Positions 39,978 through 50,335 are shown, counted from the stretch's first letter. The stretch is DNA of 64,000 nt from Achromobacter sp. AONIH1 (GCF_002902905.1 NZ_CP026124.1:2418001-2482000), one strand, 5' to 3'. A program made the numbers and translations. Notes: generated by a model not told the origin, from the letters alone.

Positions 39978-41519
39978 ATGAAAAATTCCAGTTTGCGTAG
40001 GGAATTGCTGTGGTTCGTATTCGCCATCGGCGCGGCCGTGCTGGCCCTGGGCGTCTGGGACGCCTGGGAGCGGCGGGCCGAGATGGTGGCGCAGCGCAAG
40101 ACCGAGCTGCGGCACGTGCTGGACCTGGCGTCCAGCATCGTGCAGAACGGCAAGCGGGGCGTGAGGGAGGGGCTCACGCTGGAGCAGGCGCAGCGCAATG
40201 TCGCCCAGCGCCTGGCGCAGCTGCGCTATGGCGCCGACGGCTACGTGGGCGCGTTCCGCGACGATTATTCACTGCTGGTGCATCCGGATTCCAAGCTGGT
40301 CGGCACCAATGTGCGGGATACGCGCGACGCCGAGGGCAGACCGATCTTCGAGGACCTGTATGCGCAGGGCAAGGCTGGCGGCGGCTATGTCGATTACCTG
40401 TTTCCGCGCCCGGGATCGGACGAAGCCCTGCACAAGATCAGCTATGCGGTCTATGAACCCGAATGGGGCTGGCTGCTGTTCACCGGGCTGTACGTCGATG
40501 ACGTGGACGCGGCATTCCGCGCCACGCTGTGGCGCCAGGGCGGCGTGACGCTGGGCTTGCTGGCGGTGGTGCTGCTGGCGGCATTGCGCTTTTTCCGGAC
40601 GCACATCATCCGTCCGCTGGACGAGGCGGTGGTCGTGTGCGAGCGAGTGGCGCAGGGCGATCTGTCCAGCATCGTGTCGCGTCATCACCGGGGCGAGATC
40701 GGCCGGCTGTTCGACGCCATGGCGCTGATGCAGGAACGCCTCGATGTGGCCGTGCGCAGCATCGTGCATTCCACGGGCTCGATCGCCGCCGCTTCGCGTC
40801 AGATCGCCGCCGGCAGCATGGACCTGCATGACCGCACCGAGAAGCAGGCGGCTGCGCTGGAGCAGACGGCGGCCAGCGTGGAGCAGATCACGGCCACCGC
40901 CAAGCAGAGCGCCGACCATGTGCGCGAAGTGAGCGCGCTGGCGGGCCAGTCGGCGCAGCTGGCGCGTCAGGGCAGCGAGGAAACCCAGCACGCCATCGAC
41001 GCCATGCGCGAGATTTCGCAAAGCTCGCAGCGCATCGACGAGATCATCCGCCTGATCGACGAGATCGCGTTCCAGACCAACATCCTGGCGCTCAACGCCG
41101 CGGTCGAGGCGGCGCGCGCGGGCGAACAGGGCAGGGGCTTCGCCGTGGTGGCGGGCGAAGTGCGGGCGCTGGCGCAGCGCTCGGCCACCGCGGCCAAGGA
41201 AATCAAGGGCCTGATCGAGGCGTCCTCCGATTCGGTGGAGCGCGGCAGCCAGCGCGTGGAACAGGCCAGCGCCACCATGGGCAGCGTGCTGGAATCGGCC
41301 CGCAACAGCGCGCCGCTGATGGGCGAGATCGCCACGGCCTCGGCCGAGCAGAGCGTGGGCATCGAGCAGATCAATCAGGCCGTCACGCACCTGGACAGCG
41401 TGACGCAGCAGAACGCCTCGCTGGTGGAGGAGTTCGCCGCGTCGGCCGCCACGCTGCACGACCAGGCCGACGACCTGGCCCGCGCCGTGTCGGTGTTCAA
41501 GCTGTCTGCAGCCTACTAG
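39978..41519 (+). CDS. Methyl-accepting chemotaxis protein with Cache sensor
   Basis: 513 residues from the ATG at 39978 (AGAGAGG upstream). Topology: membrane helix 11-27, periplasmic single Cache domain about 35-185 ([33 protein letters not shown]), membrane helix 188-206, HAMP about 207-260, then the signalling coiled coil with the conserved tip [20 protein letters not shown]. The Cache type often senses small carboxylates, but the ligand is unknown. It ends without a CheR-binding pentapeptide. Its 3' end overlaps the convergent DapA-like gene by 23 bases. Confidence 0.95.
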   Translation: MKNSSLRRELLWFVFAIGAAVLALGVWDAWERRAEMVAQRKTELRHVLDLASSIVQNGKRGVREGLTLEQAQRNVAQRLAQLRYGADGYVGAFRDDYSLLVHPDSKLVGTNVRDTRDAEGRPIFEDLYAQGKAGGGYVDYLFPRPGSDEALHKISYAVYEPEWGWLLFTGLYVDDVDAAFRATLWRQGGVTLGLLAVVLLAALRFFRTHIIRPLDEAVVVCERVAQGDLSSIVSRHHRGEIGRLFDAMALMQERLDVAVRSIVHSTGSIAAASRQIAAGSMDLHDRTEKQAAALEQTAASVEQITATAKQSADHVREVSALAGQSAQLARQGSEETQHAIDAMREISQSSQRIDEIIRLIDEIAFQTNILALNAAVEAARAGEQGRGFAVVAGEVRALAQRSATAAKEIKGLIEASSDSVERGSQRVEQASATMGSVLESARNSAPLMGEIATASAEQSVGIEQINQAVTHLDSVTQQNASLVEEFAASAATLHDQADDLARAVSVFKLSAAY

Positions 41520-42396
41520 GCGAGCACTGGACCACGCTCATGGCGCGCTGCAGCCGCGCGCTAAGTTCGCGGCTGGCGCTGGTCATGGGCGGGCGCAGCT
41601 CGTCCGTGATCAAACCTTGCAAGGCCAGCGCGCGCTTGATCGGCGCCGGATTGGGTTCGGCGAACAACAGCCGGATCAAGCCGCGCAGCGGTTCGAACAG
41701 CTCGCGCGCTGCTTCGGCGTGGCCGTCGCGGGCCAGCTGCATGACCTCGACGTAGCGCTCGGGATACAGGTGCGCCGCGGCGGGAATGGCGCCGCGACCT
41801 CCCATCTGGAAGTGATCCAGGAAGGCCATGTCCTCGCCGCACAGGACGTCCATCCTGCCGCGCGCGTTGAGCGCGGACAACAGTGAGGGATTGCATTCCT
41901 TGACCGAGCCGAATTGCGGCAGCGCGGCCAGCGTTTCCATGGTCTCAACCGTCATCGCAACGCCCGCGCGCTTGGGGATGTTGTACAGGATGACGGGGCG
42001 TTCGGTGGCCCAGGCGATCTGGCGGTAGTGCCACAGGATGCCTTGTTGCGACGGGCACAGGTAGTACGGCGGCGGCACCAGGTAGCCGGCCGGGCTCAGC
42101 TTGTCCAGGCGGCGGATGGCCGCCGCCACGCCGCGCGTGTCCACGCCGCCGGCGCCGAACACCAGCGGCAGCGCGTGCGGATCGGTGCGGATGGCTTCGA
42201 TCATGTCGATCTTCTCCGGCAGGCTCAGCAGGTTGCCTTCGCCGGTGGAGCCGAACAGGACCAGGCCGGCGATGCCGGCGTTGCGATAGTAGCGGGCCAG
42301 CGCCTGGGCGGCCTCGCAATCCACGTGTCCGGCGCGCATGGGCGTGACCATGGGCAGCCAGATGCCTTCGAAGACGGGGCGGGCGGGCATGTCCAT
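41497..42396 (-). CDS. Dihydrodipicolinate synthase/N-acetylneuraminate lyase-family protein
   Basis: 299 residues. A class I aldolase of the DapA family: GSTGEG (49-54) binds the carboxylate, Tyr138 (in LYNIPKRAG) is the proton relay and Lys166 (in SVKECN) forms the Schiff base. All catalytic residues are present, so it should be active on a 2-keto acid. It is probably not the housekeeping DapA, because it lies alone with a small unknown gene and shows only family-level similarity. The gene upstream ends 3 bases before its start, so they form an operon. Confidence 0.9.
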   Translation of the reverse strand: MDMPARPVFEGIWLPMVTPMRAGHVDCEAAQALARYYRNAGIAGLVLFGSTGEGNLLSLPEKIDMIEAIRTDPHALPLVFGAGGVDTRGVAAAIRRLDKLSPAGYLVPPPYYLCPSQQGILWHYRQIAWATERPVILYNIPKRAGVAMTVETMETLAALPQFGSVKECNPSLLSALNARGRMDVLCGEDMAFLDHFQMGGRGAIPAAAHLYPERYVEVMQLARDGHAEAARELFEPLRGLIRLLFAEPNPAPIKRALALQGLITDELRPPMTSASRELSARLQRAMSVVQCSPSRLQTA

Positions 42397-42399
42397 GGC

Positions 42400-42723
42400 T
42401 CAGTGCCTCCGCGCGGAACCGGCCAGCAGCACCGGGCCGAATTCGGCGCGCGGCAGGCCGGACATGACCGCATGCATGATGGCGTCGACCTGGTCGCGAG
42501 CGCACTGCAACTGGACGGCGGTCTGGCCATGCTGGTGATCGACCGCCAGCACGTAGACGCCGATGCGCGCGCCCAGCGCCCGATGCAGCGCCAGCCGCAG
42601 GTTCAGCGCGTCCAGGCTGTCGATCCGGATGGTCAGCGACACGTCCGCCGGCGCGTGGCGCGGCGGAATCCGTGACGCGGGATTGTAGGCTGGGGAGGCG
42701 GCGCTGGCTTGTCGAGGAATCAT
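42400..42723 (-). CDS. Small protein with predicted ACT/ferredoxin-like fold
   Basis: 107 residues from the ATG at 42723. The first 25 residues are disordered. Residues about 27-100 follow a beta-alpha-beta-beta-alpha-beta order: VSLTIRID, SLDALNLRLALHRA, IGVYVLAVDHQ, TAVQLQCA, QVDAIMHAVMS, FGPVLLAG. This is typical of ACT or similar regulatory domains, but I recognise no specific family. It lies directly upstream of the DapA-like lyase with a 3-base gap. It might bind an amino acid and modulate the pathway; this is inference from fold and context. Confidence 0.6.
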   Translation of the reverse strand: MIPRQASAASPAYNPASRIPPRHAPADVSLTIRIDSLDALNLRLALHRALGARIGVYVLAVDHQHGQTAVQLQCARDQVDAIMHAVMSGLPRAEFGPVLLAGSARRH

Positions 42724-42838
42724 GGCGTGGGGCCGGGCGAGGCCGGAAAACGTGTTTCCGGGGTACCGGCTTGGGGTGGTTGACGACGCTTCCACTATAG
42801 GAAGCGCGTCGTAAATCCTGCCGATAAATGCGGGCGCG

Positions 42839-42862
42839 GCGCGTAAAAACCGCGTCAACGCC
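42839..42862. repeat. GCGCGTAAA...CGTCAA.GCC element, copy 1
   Basis: GCGCGTAAAAACCGCGTCAACGCC lies just past the TorF porin stop; it recurs in similar form at 43708-43731 just upstream of the same gene. The GTAAAAAC core also resembles the KdpE-like boxes at 52429-52484. Confidence 0.4.
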
Positions 42863-42870
42863 CGGCGGGC

Positions 42871-43632
42871 TCAGAACGTCTTGGTCAACGACAGCAGCCC
42901 GGTGGCGCGGCCCATGTAGCGGCCCTTGCTGTTGGTGTAGGCGCCACGGTCGGCGTTGGTGTCCAGATAGGCCAGCGACACGGCAAAGCCCTGGCCGAAG
43001 TCCTTGGTCAGGCCCAGCTTCCAGTCCGTGTAGGAACCTTTGTCCACGTTGCGCACCGTCTGCCGGCCCACGTGCGCATTGACGGTCAGGCCCCAGACGC
43101 CGGTGTCGAAGTTGCCGGACAGGTCGAAGTACTGGCTGTACTTGCTGTCGACGGCGCCGAACAGATTGGTCATGGCGATGGAGTACTTGAACATCACCGG
43201 GCCGTAGCCCAGGCCGGCATACAGCTCGGTGGTGTCGGGACTGGTGTAGCCGGACGGGTAGTCGCCGGGATAGTAGTACTGCATCACGCCCAGATCGAAA
43301 GGCACGCTGGGCGCCAGTTCACCCTTATAGCCGCCGTAGAAGTCCATTTCCACGGGCGCGGAGACGGCGCTGTTGCTGTCGCCCAGCCAGCTGATGCTGG
43401 AGTTCCAGTTGCCCAGGTACAGGCCGCTGGAATGCGCCAGGTCGAAGCCGCCCTGGATCGCGGGCTTGTTGTTGGTCTGCATCAGGCCGCGATAGCGGTA
43501 CTGGCTGGCCAGCGTCACGTTGGCGCTCAACGTGAAATCGGATTGCGTGGATTGCGGGGCGGGCGCCTGCTCGGCATGCGACGGCGCGGCCAGCGCGATC
43601 AGCGCCAGGGCGGCCAGGGTGTTGCGGGACAT
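42871..43632 (-). CDS. TorF family putative porin (Gcw_chp)
   Basis: 253 residues from the ATG at 43632, with signal peptide MSRNTLAALALIALAAPSHA. The mature chain is a predicted outer-membrane beta-barrel with the family sequence LTLSANVTLASQYRYRGLMQTN, here in part, SGLYLGNWNSSISW and EMDFYGGYKGE, and it ends in a C-terminal Phe (TKTF), the usual outer-membrane insertion signal. Solutes are unknown. It lies just past kdpE on the same strand with a 113-base gap, so it may share potassium or osmotic control. Confidence 0.88.
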   Translation of the reverse strand: MSRNTLAALALIALAAPSHAEQAPAPQSTQSDFTLSANVTLASQYRYRGLMQTNNKPAIQGGFDLAHSSGLYLGNWNSSISWLGDSNSAVSAPVEMDFYGGYKGELAPSVPFDLGVMQYYYPGDYPSGYTSPDTTELYAGLGYGPVMFKYSIAMTNLFGAVDSKYSQYFDLSGNFDTGVWGLTVNAHVGRQTVRNVDKGSYTDWKLGLTKDFGQGFAVSLAYLDTNADRGAYTNSKGRYMGRATGLLSLTKTF

Positions 43633-43707
43633 CGGAATGCTCCATGCGTTGAACGGATCGCAACGATAGGAGAAGCCGCATAAACGCCGAGACAAGAGTG
43701 GCGCCGC

Positions 43708-43731
43708 GCGCGTAAACGCGCCGTCAATGCC
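43708..43731. repeat. GCGCGTAAA...CGTCAA.GCC element, copy 2
   Basis: GCGCGTAAACGCGCCGTCAATGCC, 76 bases upstream of the TorF porin gene and 15 bases past the kdpE stop. It is close to the copy at 42839-42862. Confidence 0.4.
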
Positions 43732-43745
43732 GAGTCCGGCGAGGG

Positions 43746-44438
43746 TCAGCCGGCGAAGCGGTAGCCGACGCCGATCTCGGTGAGCAGGTACGCGGGCTGG
43801 GCGGGATCGGCTTCCAGCTTCTGGCGCAGGTGCCCCATATAGATGCGCAGGTAGTGGTTGCTCTCCACATGCGAGGGGCCCCAGACCTCGCGCAGCAGTT
43901 CGCGGTGCGTCATGACCTTGCCGCGATGCGCCAGCAGGGCGGCCAGCAGGCGATACTCCATCGCCGTCAGGTGCACATGCTGGCCGTTGCGCTCGACCAC
44001 GCGCTTGGCGAAATCCACGCGCACGTCGCCGAAGCTGATCTCCGACGCGTTGCCCGCGCCGCCCCGGGCGTGCCGCCGCAGCAGCACGCGCAGCCGCGCC
44101 AGCAGCTCGCTGACGCCGAAGGGCTTGGTCAGGTAGTCATCCGCGCCGGCGTCCAGCGCCGCCACCTTGTCGGCCTCGGCGCTGCGCGCCGACAGCACCA
44201 GCACCGGCACCTCGGTCCAGCCGCGCAGTTCGCGGATCAGCGTCATGCCGTCCTCGTCGGGCAGGCCCAGGTCCAGCACAATGGCGTCGGGTTGGCGGGT
44301 GCCGGCCTCGATCAGGCCGCGCTTGACGGTGTCGGCCTCATGGACCGTGCAGCCCTCGCTTTCCAGGGCCTGGCGCACGAAGCGCCGGATGTAGTCGTCG
44401 TCCTCGATGATGAGCACGGTGGGCTGGTAGTCGAACAT
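43746..44438 (-). CDS. kdpE: Response regulator KdpE
   Basis: 230 residues, OmpR/PhoB class. The receiver domain has the acidic pocket (IIEDDDYIRRF) and phospho-acceptor Asp56 (DAIVLDLGLPDEDG), with conserved Thr/Ser and Lys (VLSARSAEADKVAALDAGAD, LTKPF). The C-terminal winged helix contains HLTAMEYRLLAALLAHRGKV and SHVESNHYLRIYMGHLRQKLE. It activates kdpFABC at low potassium or high osmolarity. It begins 12 bases after kdpD; the operon runs from kdpF-like genes to kdpE on one strand. Confidence 0.96.
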   Translation of the reverse strand: MFDYQPTVLIIEDDDYIRRFVRQALESEGCTVHEADTVKRGLIEAGTRQPDAIVLDLGLPDEDGMTLIRELRGWTEVPVLVLSARSAEADKVAALDAGADDYLTKPFGVSELLARLRVLLRRHARGGAGNASEISFGDVRVDFAKRVVERNGQHVHLTAMEYRLLAALLAHRGKVMTHRELLREVWGPSHVESNHYLRIYMGHLRQKLEADPAQPAYLLTEIGVGYRFAG

Positions 44439-44450
44439 GCGTGGCGGGAC

Positions 44451-47237
44451 TCAGGGAGTTTCGGGTTGGATGGCGGGCGGTTCGCCCAGCGGCAGCGTGA
44501 AGACGAATTGCGCGCCGCTGGGCCGGCCCGGCGCGTGCTCGACCCAGATGCGGCCATGGTGGGCGGTGACGATGGCTTCGCACACCGCCAGGCCCAGGCC
44601 CACGCCCGGCGTGGCGGATTCGCGTTCGCCGCGAGTGAATTTCTGGAAGATCCGGCGTTCGGCGCCGGCGGCCACGCCGGGGCCATTGTCGCAGACCGAG
44701 ATGCGCAGTTCCTTGTCCTGCACGGTCGCGCCCAGCTGGATGGCGCTGCCAGCCGGCGTGTACTTGGCCGCGTTTTCCAGCAGGTTGCAGAGCACGCGCT
44801 CGATCAGCACGCCGTCGCATTCCACCAGCGGCAGCTGGGACAGGCTGGACACCGTCACCTGGTGCGCGGCCAGTGGTTCGCGCATGGCCGCCAGCGCCGC
44901 GCCCACCAGTTCCTCTACCGACTGCCATTCCAGCCGCAGCGGCGTGTCGCCGCTTTGCAGCCGGGCCATGTCCAGCAGGTTGGCCACCAGCGCATGCATG
45001 CGCTGGGCCTGGTCGCGCATTGCGCGGATGGTGTCCTGCACATCGGCCGGCAGCGCCGCCTGCTGGCGCGCCAGGGTATCGGTCATGCCGACCAGGCTGG
45101 TCAACGGCGTGCGCAGGTCGTGCGACACGGCGGCCAGCAGCGAGTTGCGCAGCTTCTCGGATTCCATGCTGACCAGCGCCTGTTGCGCCACCTCGACATA
45201 ATGCAGGCGCTCGAGCGCGATGGCGATCAGCGTGGCGTAGGCCTCGATCTGCCGCCGCGACTCTGGATTGGAGAACAGGCTGCGGCGCGGCGCGGCCAGC
45301 GCCAGGACGCCGCGGGTGCGCATGGGGGCCTTCAGCGGCAGGTAGAGCAGCTCGCTGTTGGACAGGGTGGCGGTGCCGGCGCCGGCGGGCTGGCCATGGT
45401 CATAGACCCATTGCGCCAGCGCCGACTCCAGCGGTGGCATGTCGTCGGCGGCGGGCGAGGCCAGCTTGAGCCGGTCGTCCAATCCCAGGATGTACAGCGC
45501 GCAGCGCGAGCCGAACGTGGCGTGGACAAACAGGCCGGCCGAGGCCACGATCTGCTCGGGCAGCAGGGCCGACGACAGCTCGCGCGCGAATTCATACAGG
45601 CTGCGGGCGTCGGCCTCGCGCTTGACCGAGACCTGGGCCTGCAGGCGCAGCCCGGCGGTGAGTTGGCCGATCAACAGGCCCACCGCCAGCAGCACGCCGA
45701 AGGTCAGCAGGTACTGCACGTCCGACACCGCGAAGGACGCCAGCGGCTGCACGAAGAAAAAATCGAACAGACCCACGCTGACCACCGAGGCCAGCGCCGC
45801 CGGCCCGCGGCCGTGCCTGACGGCCACCGCCACCACCGCCAGCAGGAACAGCATGACGATATTGGTCTGGTGCAGCGCCGGAAAGGCCAGCGCCGACAGC
45901 GCCGTGGCGATGGCGCAGTAGCACAGCGCCCAGGCATAGCCGGCCAGGGGGCGGCCGCCGCGTTCGTCCGCCGCCTGGCGCGCGCGCTGGCCCAGGGTCA
46001 GCGGATCGCGTCCCGGCGCCGCGCTGGCGGGCAGCGGCGGCGCGCCCAGCCGGATCACGTCGATCTCCGGGCAGCCGGCGGCCAGCATGTCGGCGAAGCT
46101 GTGGCGGCGCCACAGCCAGCCCGGCGACAGGGCTGCGTTGAGCAGGGCGGACGCCGACAGCCGCAACCGCAGCAGGCCGCTGGCGCGGGTGCGGCCGACG
46201 ACGGCCTTGGTGATGTTGTGGCGGCGCACGTAGCGGACCATGGCTTCGACCATGTCGCCGCCGGCCAGCGTCTCGGCGCGCGCGCCCAGCGTGTCGGCAA
46301 GCGCCATCGCGCGCTGCAGCCGCTCCTGGGCGCTTTGCGGCGCGGGCGCGGCGCGCGCCGTGTCGACCGTCACCACGTGCAGATCGCATTCCAGCTGCTG
46401 GCTCAGGCGGTGGGCGCTGCGGATGACGTACTCGGCGTCCTCGTCGGCGCCGATGCAGGCGACCACGGCCTCGCGCGTGCGCCAGACCGGCTCGATCGCG
46501 CGGTCGCGGCGATAGGCCTGCACGTCGTCGTCCACGTGGTCGGCGGTGCGGCGCAGCGCCAGTTCGCGCAGCGCGATCAGGTTGCCCTTGCGGAAGAAGT
46601 TGCGGGTGGCGTGACGCGCCTGCTCGGGCAGGTAGACCTTGCCTTCCTTCAATCGGCGCAGCAGCTCGTCGGCCGACAGGTCCACCAGGATGACTTCGTC
46701 GGCGCCGTCGAAGACCTCGTCGGGCACCGTTTCCCAGACCCGCACGCCGGTGATGCTGCCGACCGCCTCGTTCAGGCTGTCCAGATGCTGCACGTTCAGC
46801 GTGGTCCAGACATCGATGCCGGCGGCCAGCATTTCCTCGATGTCCTGCCAGCGCTTGGCATGGCGCGAGCCGGGCGCGTTCGAGTGCGCCAGCTCGTCCA
46901 CCAGCGCCAGCGCCGGATGGCGCGTCAGCGCGCCGTCCAGGTCGAACTCCTTGAGCACATGGCCGCGATAGGCCACGTCCTTGAGCGGCAGCGTCGGGAT
47001 GCCGTCCAGCAGGGCGGCGGTCTCGCGGCGGCCGTGGGTTTCGACGATGCCGGCCAGCACGTCCACGCCCTGCGCCGCTTGGGCGCGCGCCGCGACCAGC
47101 ATGGCATAGGTCTTGCCCACGCCGGCCGATGCGCCGAAATAGACGCGCAGCTTGCCGCGCACAGCCTGGCGCGCGGCGTCGTCCAGCGTTTTCAGGAGCG
47201 CGTCCGGATCGGGACGCTCGTCAGCGGTATCGGCCAT
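44451..47237 (-). CDS. kdpD: Sensor histidine kinase KdpD
   Basis: 928 residues, normal for full-length KdpD. Order: N-terminal KdpD domain with Walker-like GASAGVGKT (35-43), a universal-stress-like domain (about 250-370), four membrane helices (about 420-520), a GAF domain, the HisKA domain with phospho-His in VSHDLRTPLTSLVGM, and the HATPase_c domain with N box NLLENAAKY and G boxes DNGPGVA and GVGLGLAVC. It senses potassium limitation at the inner membrane and phosphorylates KdpE. It follows kdpC after 57 bases. Confidence 0.97.
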   Translation of the reverse strand: MADTADERPDPDALLKTLDDAARQAVRGKLRVYFGASAGVGKTYAMLVAARAQAAQGVDVLAGIVETHGRRETAALLDGIPTLPLKDVAYRGHVLKEFDLDGALTRHPALALVDELAHSNAPGSRHAKRWQDIEEMLAAGIDVWTTLNVQHLDSLNEAVGSITGVRVWETVPDEVFDGADEVILVDLSADELLRRLKEGKVYLPEQARHATRNFFRKGNLIALRELALRRTADHVDDDVQAYRRDRAIEPVWRTREAVVACIGADEDAEYVIRSAHRLSQQLECDLHVVTVDTARAAPAPQSAQERLQRAMALADTLGARAETLAGGDMVEAMVRYVRRHNITKAVVGRTRASGLLRLRLSASALLNAALSPGWLWRRHSFADMLAAGCPEIDVIRLGAPPLPASAAPGRDPLTLGQRARQAADERGGRPLAGYAWALCYCAIATALSALAFPALHQTNIVMLFLLAVVAVAVRHGRGPAALASVVSVGLFDFFFVQPLASFAVSDVQYLLTFGVLLAVGLLIGQLTAGLRLQAQVSVKREADARSLYEFARELSSALLPEQIVASAGLFVHATFGSRCALYILGLDDRLKLASPAADDMPPLESALAQWVYDHGQPAGAGTATLSNSELLYLPLKAPMRTRGVLALAAPRRSLFSNPESRRQIEAYATLIAIALERLHYVEVAQQALVSMESEKLRNSLLAAVSHDLRTPLTSLVGMTDTLARQQAALPADVQDTIRAMRDQAQRMHALVANLLDMARLQSGDTPLRLEWQSVEELVGAALAAMREPLAAHQVTVSSLSQLPLVECDGVLIERVLCNLLENAAKYTPAGSAIQLGATVQDKELRISVCDNGPGVAAGAERRIFQKFTRGERESATPGVGLGLAVCEAIVTAHHGRIWVEHAPGRPSGAQFVFTLPLGEPPAIQPETP

Positions 47238-47294
47238 GGGCGCGGGGCTTCAAGGAGAACAGGGCTGGCAATACTATACCCAGGCGCATGGCCG

Positions 47295-47906
47295 TCAGCG
47301 CCGGGGCGCCAGCTTGTCCAGCGCCAGGTTGAGCTTGAGCACGTTGACCGCGGGGTCGCCCAGCAGGCCGATCCAGGGCTTTTCGGTGTTCGCCGCGATC
47401 AGCGCATCGACCTCGGTGCGAGGCAGGTTGCGCGCGCGCGCCACGCGGGCGGCCTGGTAAACCGCCGCCGCCGGACTGATGTGCGGGTCCAGACCGCTGC
47501 CCGAGGCGGTGACCAGATCCACCGGGACAGGCAGCGGATTCTCCGGATCGGCGGCCTTGAGCAGGGCGATGCGGGCCTGGATCGCCTCGGCCAGCGCGGG
47601 GTTGCGCGGACCCAGGTTCGAGCCGCCCGAGTTGGCCGCGTTGTACGGCATTGGCGCGGTGGCCGACGGCCGGCTCCAGAAATACTGCGGCGAGCTGAAG
47701 GACTGGCCGATCAGCTCCGATCCCACCACCTTGTCGCCGTCGCGGATCAGCGAGCCGGCGGCCTCGTGCGGAAAGACAGCGGCGGCGATGCCGTTGGTCA
47801 GGAAGGGATAGGCCAGGCCGGTCACCAGCGACAGCGCGACGAACACGACCAGGGCCGGGCGCAGGATGCCGCCTTGGCGCGGCAGGGCATGGATGGCTTG
47901 CTTCAT
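47295..47906 (-). CDS. kdpC: Potassium-transporting ATPase subunit KdpC
   Basis: 203 residues. A single N-terminal membrane helix ([20 protein letters not shown]) is followed by the periplasmic domain with family motifs [27 protein letters not shown] and [15 protein letters not shown]. KdpC stabilises the KdpAB complex and supports potassium affinity. It lies 25 bases after kdpB in the operon. Confidence 0.97.
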   Translation of the reverse strand: MKQAIHALPRQGGILRPALVVFVALSLVTGLAYPFLTNGIAAAVFPHEAAGSLIRDGDKVVGSELIGQSFSSPQYFWSRPSATAPMPYNAANSGGSNLGPRNPALAEAIQARIALLKAADPENPLPVPVDLVTASGSGLDPHISPAAAVYQAARVARARNLPRTEVDALIAANTEKPWIGLLGDPAVNVLKLNLALDKLAPRR

Positions 47907-47931
47907 AATGAAATTCTCCTAGTGTCGCGGA

Positions 47932-50091
47932 TCAGACCCAGCCCAGCGCGGCCAGGACCATGTCGACCAGCTTGATGCCGACGAAGGGAACCAGCAGGCC
48001 CCCCAGGCCATAGATCAGCAGGTTGCGGCGCAGCAGCACCGCGGCGCCCAGCGGCCGGTAGCGCACGCCTTTCAGGGCCAGCGGGATCAGCACGACGATG
48101 ATCAACGCGTTGAAGATCACGGCCGACAGGATGGCCGAGGCCGGCGTGGCCAGCGCCATGATGTTCAGCACATTCAGCTGCGGATAGACGGTGGCGAAGG
48201 CGGCCGGGATGATGGCGAAGTACTTGGCCACGTCGTTGGCCACGCTGAAGGTGGTCAGCGCGCCGCGCGTCATCAGCATCTGCTTGCCGATCTCGACGAT
48301 TTCGATCAGCTTGGTGGGATTGGAGTCCAGGTCCACCATGTTGCCGGCTTCCTTGGCGGCCTGCGTGCCCGAGTTCATGGCCACGGCCACGTCGGCCTGA
48401 GCCAGCGCCGGCGCGTCGTTGGTGCCGTCGCCGGTCATGGCCACCAGCCGGCCTTCGCCCTGGTAGGCGCGGATCAGCTTGAGCTTGGCTTCCGGCGTGG
48501 CTTCGGCCAGGAAGTCGTCCACGCCGGCCTCGGCCGCGATGGAGGCGGCTGTGAGCTTGTTGTCGCCGGTGATCATCACGGTCTTGATGCCCATGCGGCG
48601 CAGCTCGGCGAAGCGCGACTGGATGCCGGGCTTGACGATGTCCTTGAGCTCGACCACGCCCAGCGCGCGGTTGCCGTCGCTGACCAGCAGGGGCGTGCTG
48701 CCGCGCCGCGCCACATCCTCGGCCAGGCGCAGCACCGTGTCGGGCACGGACGCTTCCTGCGCCTGGATCCAGGCGGCCACGGCGTCGACCGCGCCTTTGC
48801 GGATCATGCGTTCGCCGACGTTTACGCCGCTCATGCGGGACTGGGCGGTGAAGGGCACGAATTCGGCGGCGGCCAGCTGCGGCGCGGGCGCGTGAATGGT
48901 CTTGTCGGCCAGCGCCACGATGCTGCGTCCCTCGGGCGTTTCGTCGGCCAGCGAGGCCAGGCGGGCGGCGTCGGCCAGCTCGCGCGACGAGACGCCGGGC
49001 GCCGGCAGGAAGGTGGAGGCCTGGCGGTTGCCGAAGGTGATGGTGCCGGTCTTGTCCAGCAGCAGCACGTCCACGTCGCCGGCGGCTTCCACCGCGCGGC
49101 CGGAGGTGGCGATGACATTGGCGCCCATCATGCGGCTCATGCCGGCCACGCCGATGGCCGAGAGCAGGCCGCCGATGGTGGTCGGGATCAGGCACACCAG
49201 CAGCGCCACCAGCACCGTCACGGTCACCGTCGTGCCGCCGCCGGCGGTCGAGACCGCGTAGATCGAGAACGGCATCAGCGTGACCACCACCAGCAGGAAC
49301 ACCACCGTCAGGCCCACCAGCAGGATGGTCAGCGCCAGTTCGTTGGGCGTCTTCTGGCGCTTGGCGCCTTCGACCATGGAGATCATGCGGTCCAGGAAGC
49401 TCTCGCCGGGATCGGCCGCGATGCGTACGAAGATCCAGTCCGACAGCACCCGCGTGCCGCCGGTGACGGACGAGAAGTCGCCGCCGGATTCGCGGATCAC
49501 GGGCGCGGATTCGCCGGTGATGGCGCTTTCGTCGACGGACGCCACGCCGGCGATCACCTGGCCATCGCCGGGGATGGTTTCGCCGGCCTCGACCAGCACC
49601 ACGTCGCCGCGGCGCAGCAGCCCGGAGGGCTGGCTGACGGCCTGGCCGCGCCATGCGTCGGGCGTGGCGCGGTTGGCGTCGGCGTCCTTGAATCCCTTGA
49701 GCAGGCGCGCGTCGATGGTGGTGCGCAGGCCGCGCAAGGTGGCCGCCTGCTGCTTGCCGCGGCCTTCGGCCAGGGCTTCGGCGAAGTTGGCGAACAGCAC
49801 GGTGAACCAGAGCCATACCGTGATCGCCAGGATGAAGCCCGCCGGGGCCTCGGCCTGGCCGCGCAGCGCCATGATCCACAGGATCGTGGTGAGGATGCTG
49901 CCGGCGTAGACCACGAACATGACGGGGTTCTTCATCTGCGCGGCCGGCGAGAGCTTGCGCAGGCTGTCCAGCAGCGCCGGGCCGACCAGCGCGCTCGACC
50001 ACATGCCGAACTGGCGTTCATGGACGCCGCTGGACGCGGCGCGGGCGGCGCCGCCTCCGGCGCCGGTCGTAGAAGTTTCAATCTTGGCCAT
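47932..50091 (-). CDS. kdpB: Potassium-transporting P-type ATPase subunit KdpB
   Basis: 719 residues from the ATG at 50091, chosen because AGGA lies 7 bases upstream; an ATG at 50097 directly abuts that site. P-type ATPase signatures: actuator ITGESAPV, phosphorylation site [10 protein letters not shown], nucleotide-binding region, and hinge [24 protein letters not shown] (in part). The KdpB-specific [20 protein letters not shown] segment is present. It energises potassium uptake through KdpA. Unusually, 244 bases separate it from kdpA, filled by two tandem copies of the dispersed repeat. Confidence 0.98.
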   Translation of the reverse strand: MAKIETSTTGAGGGAARAASSGVHERQFGMWSSALVGPALLDSLRKLSPAAQMKNPVMFVVYAGSILTTILWIMALRGQAEAPAGFILAITVWLWFTVLFANFAEALAEGRGKQQAATLRGLRTTIDARLLKGFKDADANRATPDAWRGQAVSQPSGLLRRGDVVLVEAGETIPGDGQVIAGVASVDESAITGESAPVIRESGGDFSSVTGGTRVLSDWIFVRIAADPGESFLDRMISMVEGAKRQKTPNELALTILLVGLTVVFLLVVVTLMPFSIYAVSTAGGGTTVTVTVLVALLVCLIPTTIGGLLSAIGVAGMSRMMGANVIATSGRAVEAAGDVDVLLLDKTGTITFGNRQASTFLPAPGVSSRELADAARLASLADETPEGRSIVALADKTIHAPAPQLAAAEFVPFTAQSRMSGVNVGERMIRKGAVDAVAAWIQAQEASVPDTVLRLAEDVARRGSTPLLVSDGNRALGVVELKDIVKPGIQSRFAELRRMGIKTVMITGDNKLTAASIAAEAGVDDFLAEATPEAKLKLIRAYQGEGRLVAMTGDGTNDAPALAQADVAVAMNSGTQAAKEAGNMVDLDSNPTKLIEIVEIGKQMLMTRGALTTFSVANDVAKYFAIIPAAFATVYPQLNVLNIMALATPASAILSAVIFNALIIVVLIPLALKGVRYRPLGAAVLLRRNLLIYGLGGLLVPFVGIKLVDMVLAALGWV

Positions 50092-50178
50092 TTTCATTCC
50101 TAGCCGTTGGTGTTCAAGTTGTCTGCGGCGCTGGCGAGCCATCCGCAGCATGGAGAAGCTCGCCGCCTCGCGGGGCCG

Positions 50179-50250
50179 CGCGGATCCGGCTTTGCCGGTC
50201 CGCGGCGGCGCCCCCTTGAGGGGGGAGCGCACAGCGCTTCGGGGGTGGGC
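50179..50250 (+). repeat. Dispersed repeat, copy 2 (tandem, first unit)
   Basis: 72 bases: CGCGGATCCGGCTTTGCCGG, a GC stretch, a CCCCCTTGAGGGGG hairpin and AGCGCTTCGGGGGTGGGC. It is immediately repeated at 50257-50328. Confidence 0.85.
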
Positions 50251-50256
50251 GTCACC

Positions 50257-50328
50257 CGCGGATCCGGCTTTGCCGGTCCGCGGCGGCGCCCCCTTGAGGG
50301 GGAAGCGCGCAGCGCTTCGGGGGTGGGC
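50257..50328 (+). repeat. Dispersed repeat, copy 3 (tandem, second unit)
   Basis: Nearly identical to 50179-50250, with a few substitutions near the hairpin. It ends 8 bases before the kdpA stop codon, so both units lie in the kdpA-kdpB intercistronic message, where they are read from the minus strand. Confidence 0.85.
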
Positions 50329-50335
50329 TTCATCA

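Noticed and set aside
43830..47975. A 1381-residue open frame on the plus strand
   Set aside because: It lies antisense to kdpE, kdpD and the kdpC end, and has the His/Gln/Arg/Gly-rich composition of a GC-rich shadow frame with no domain.
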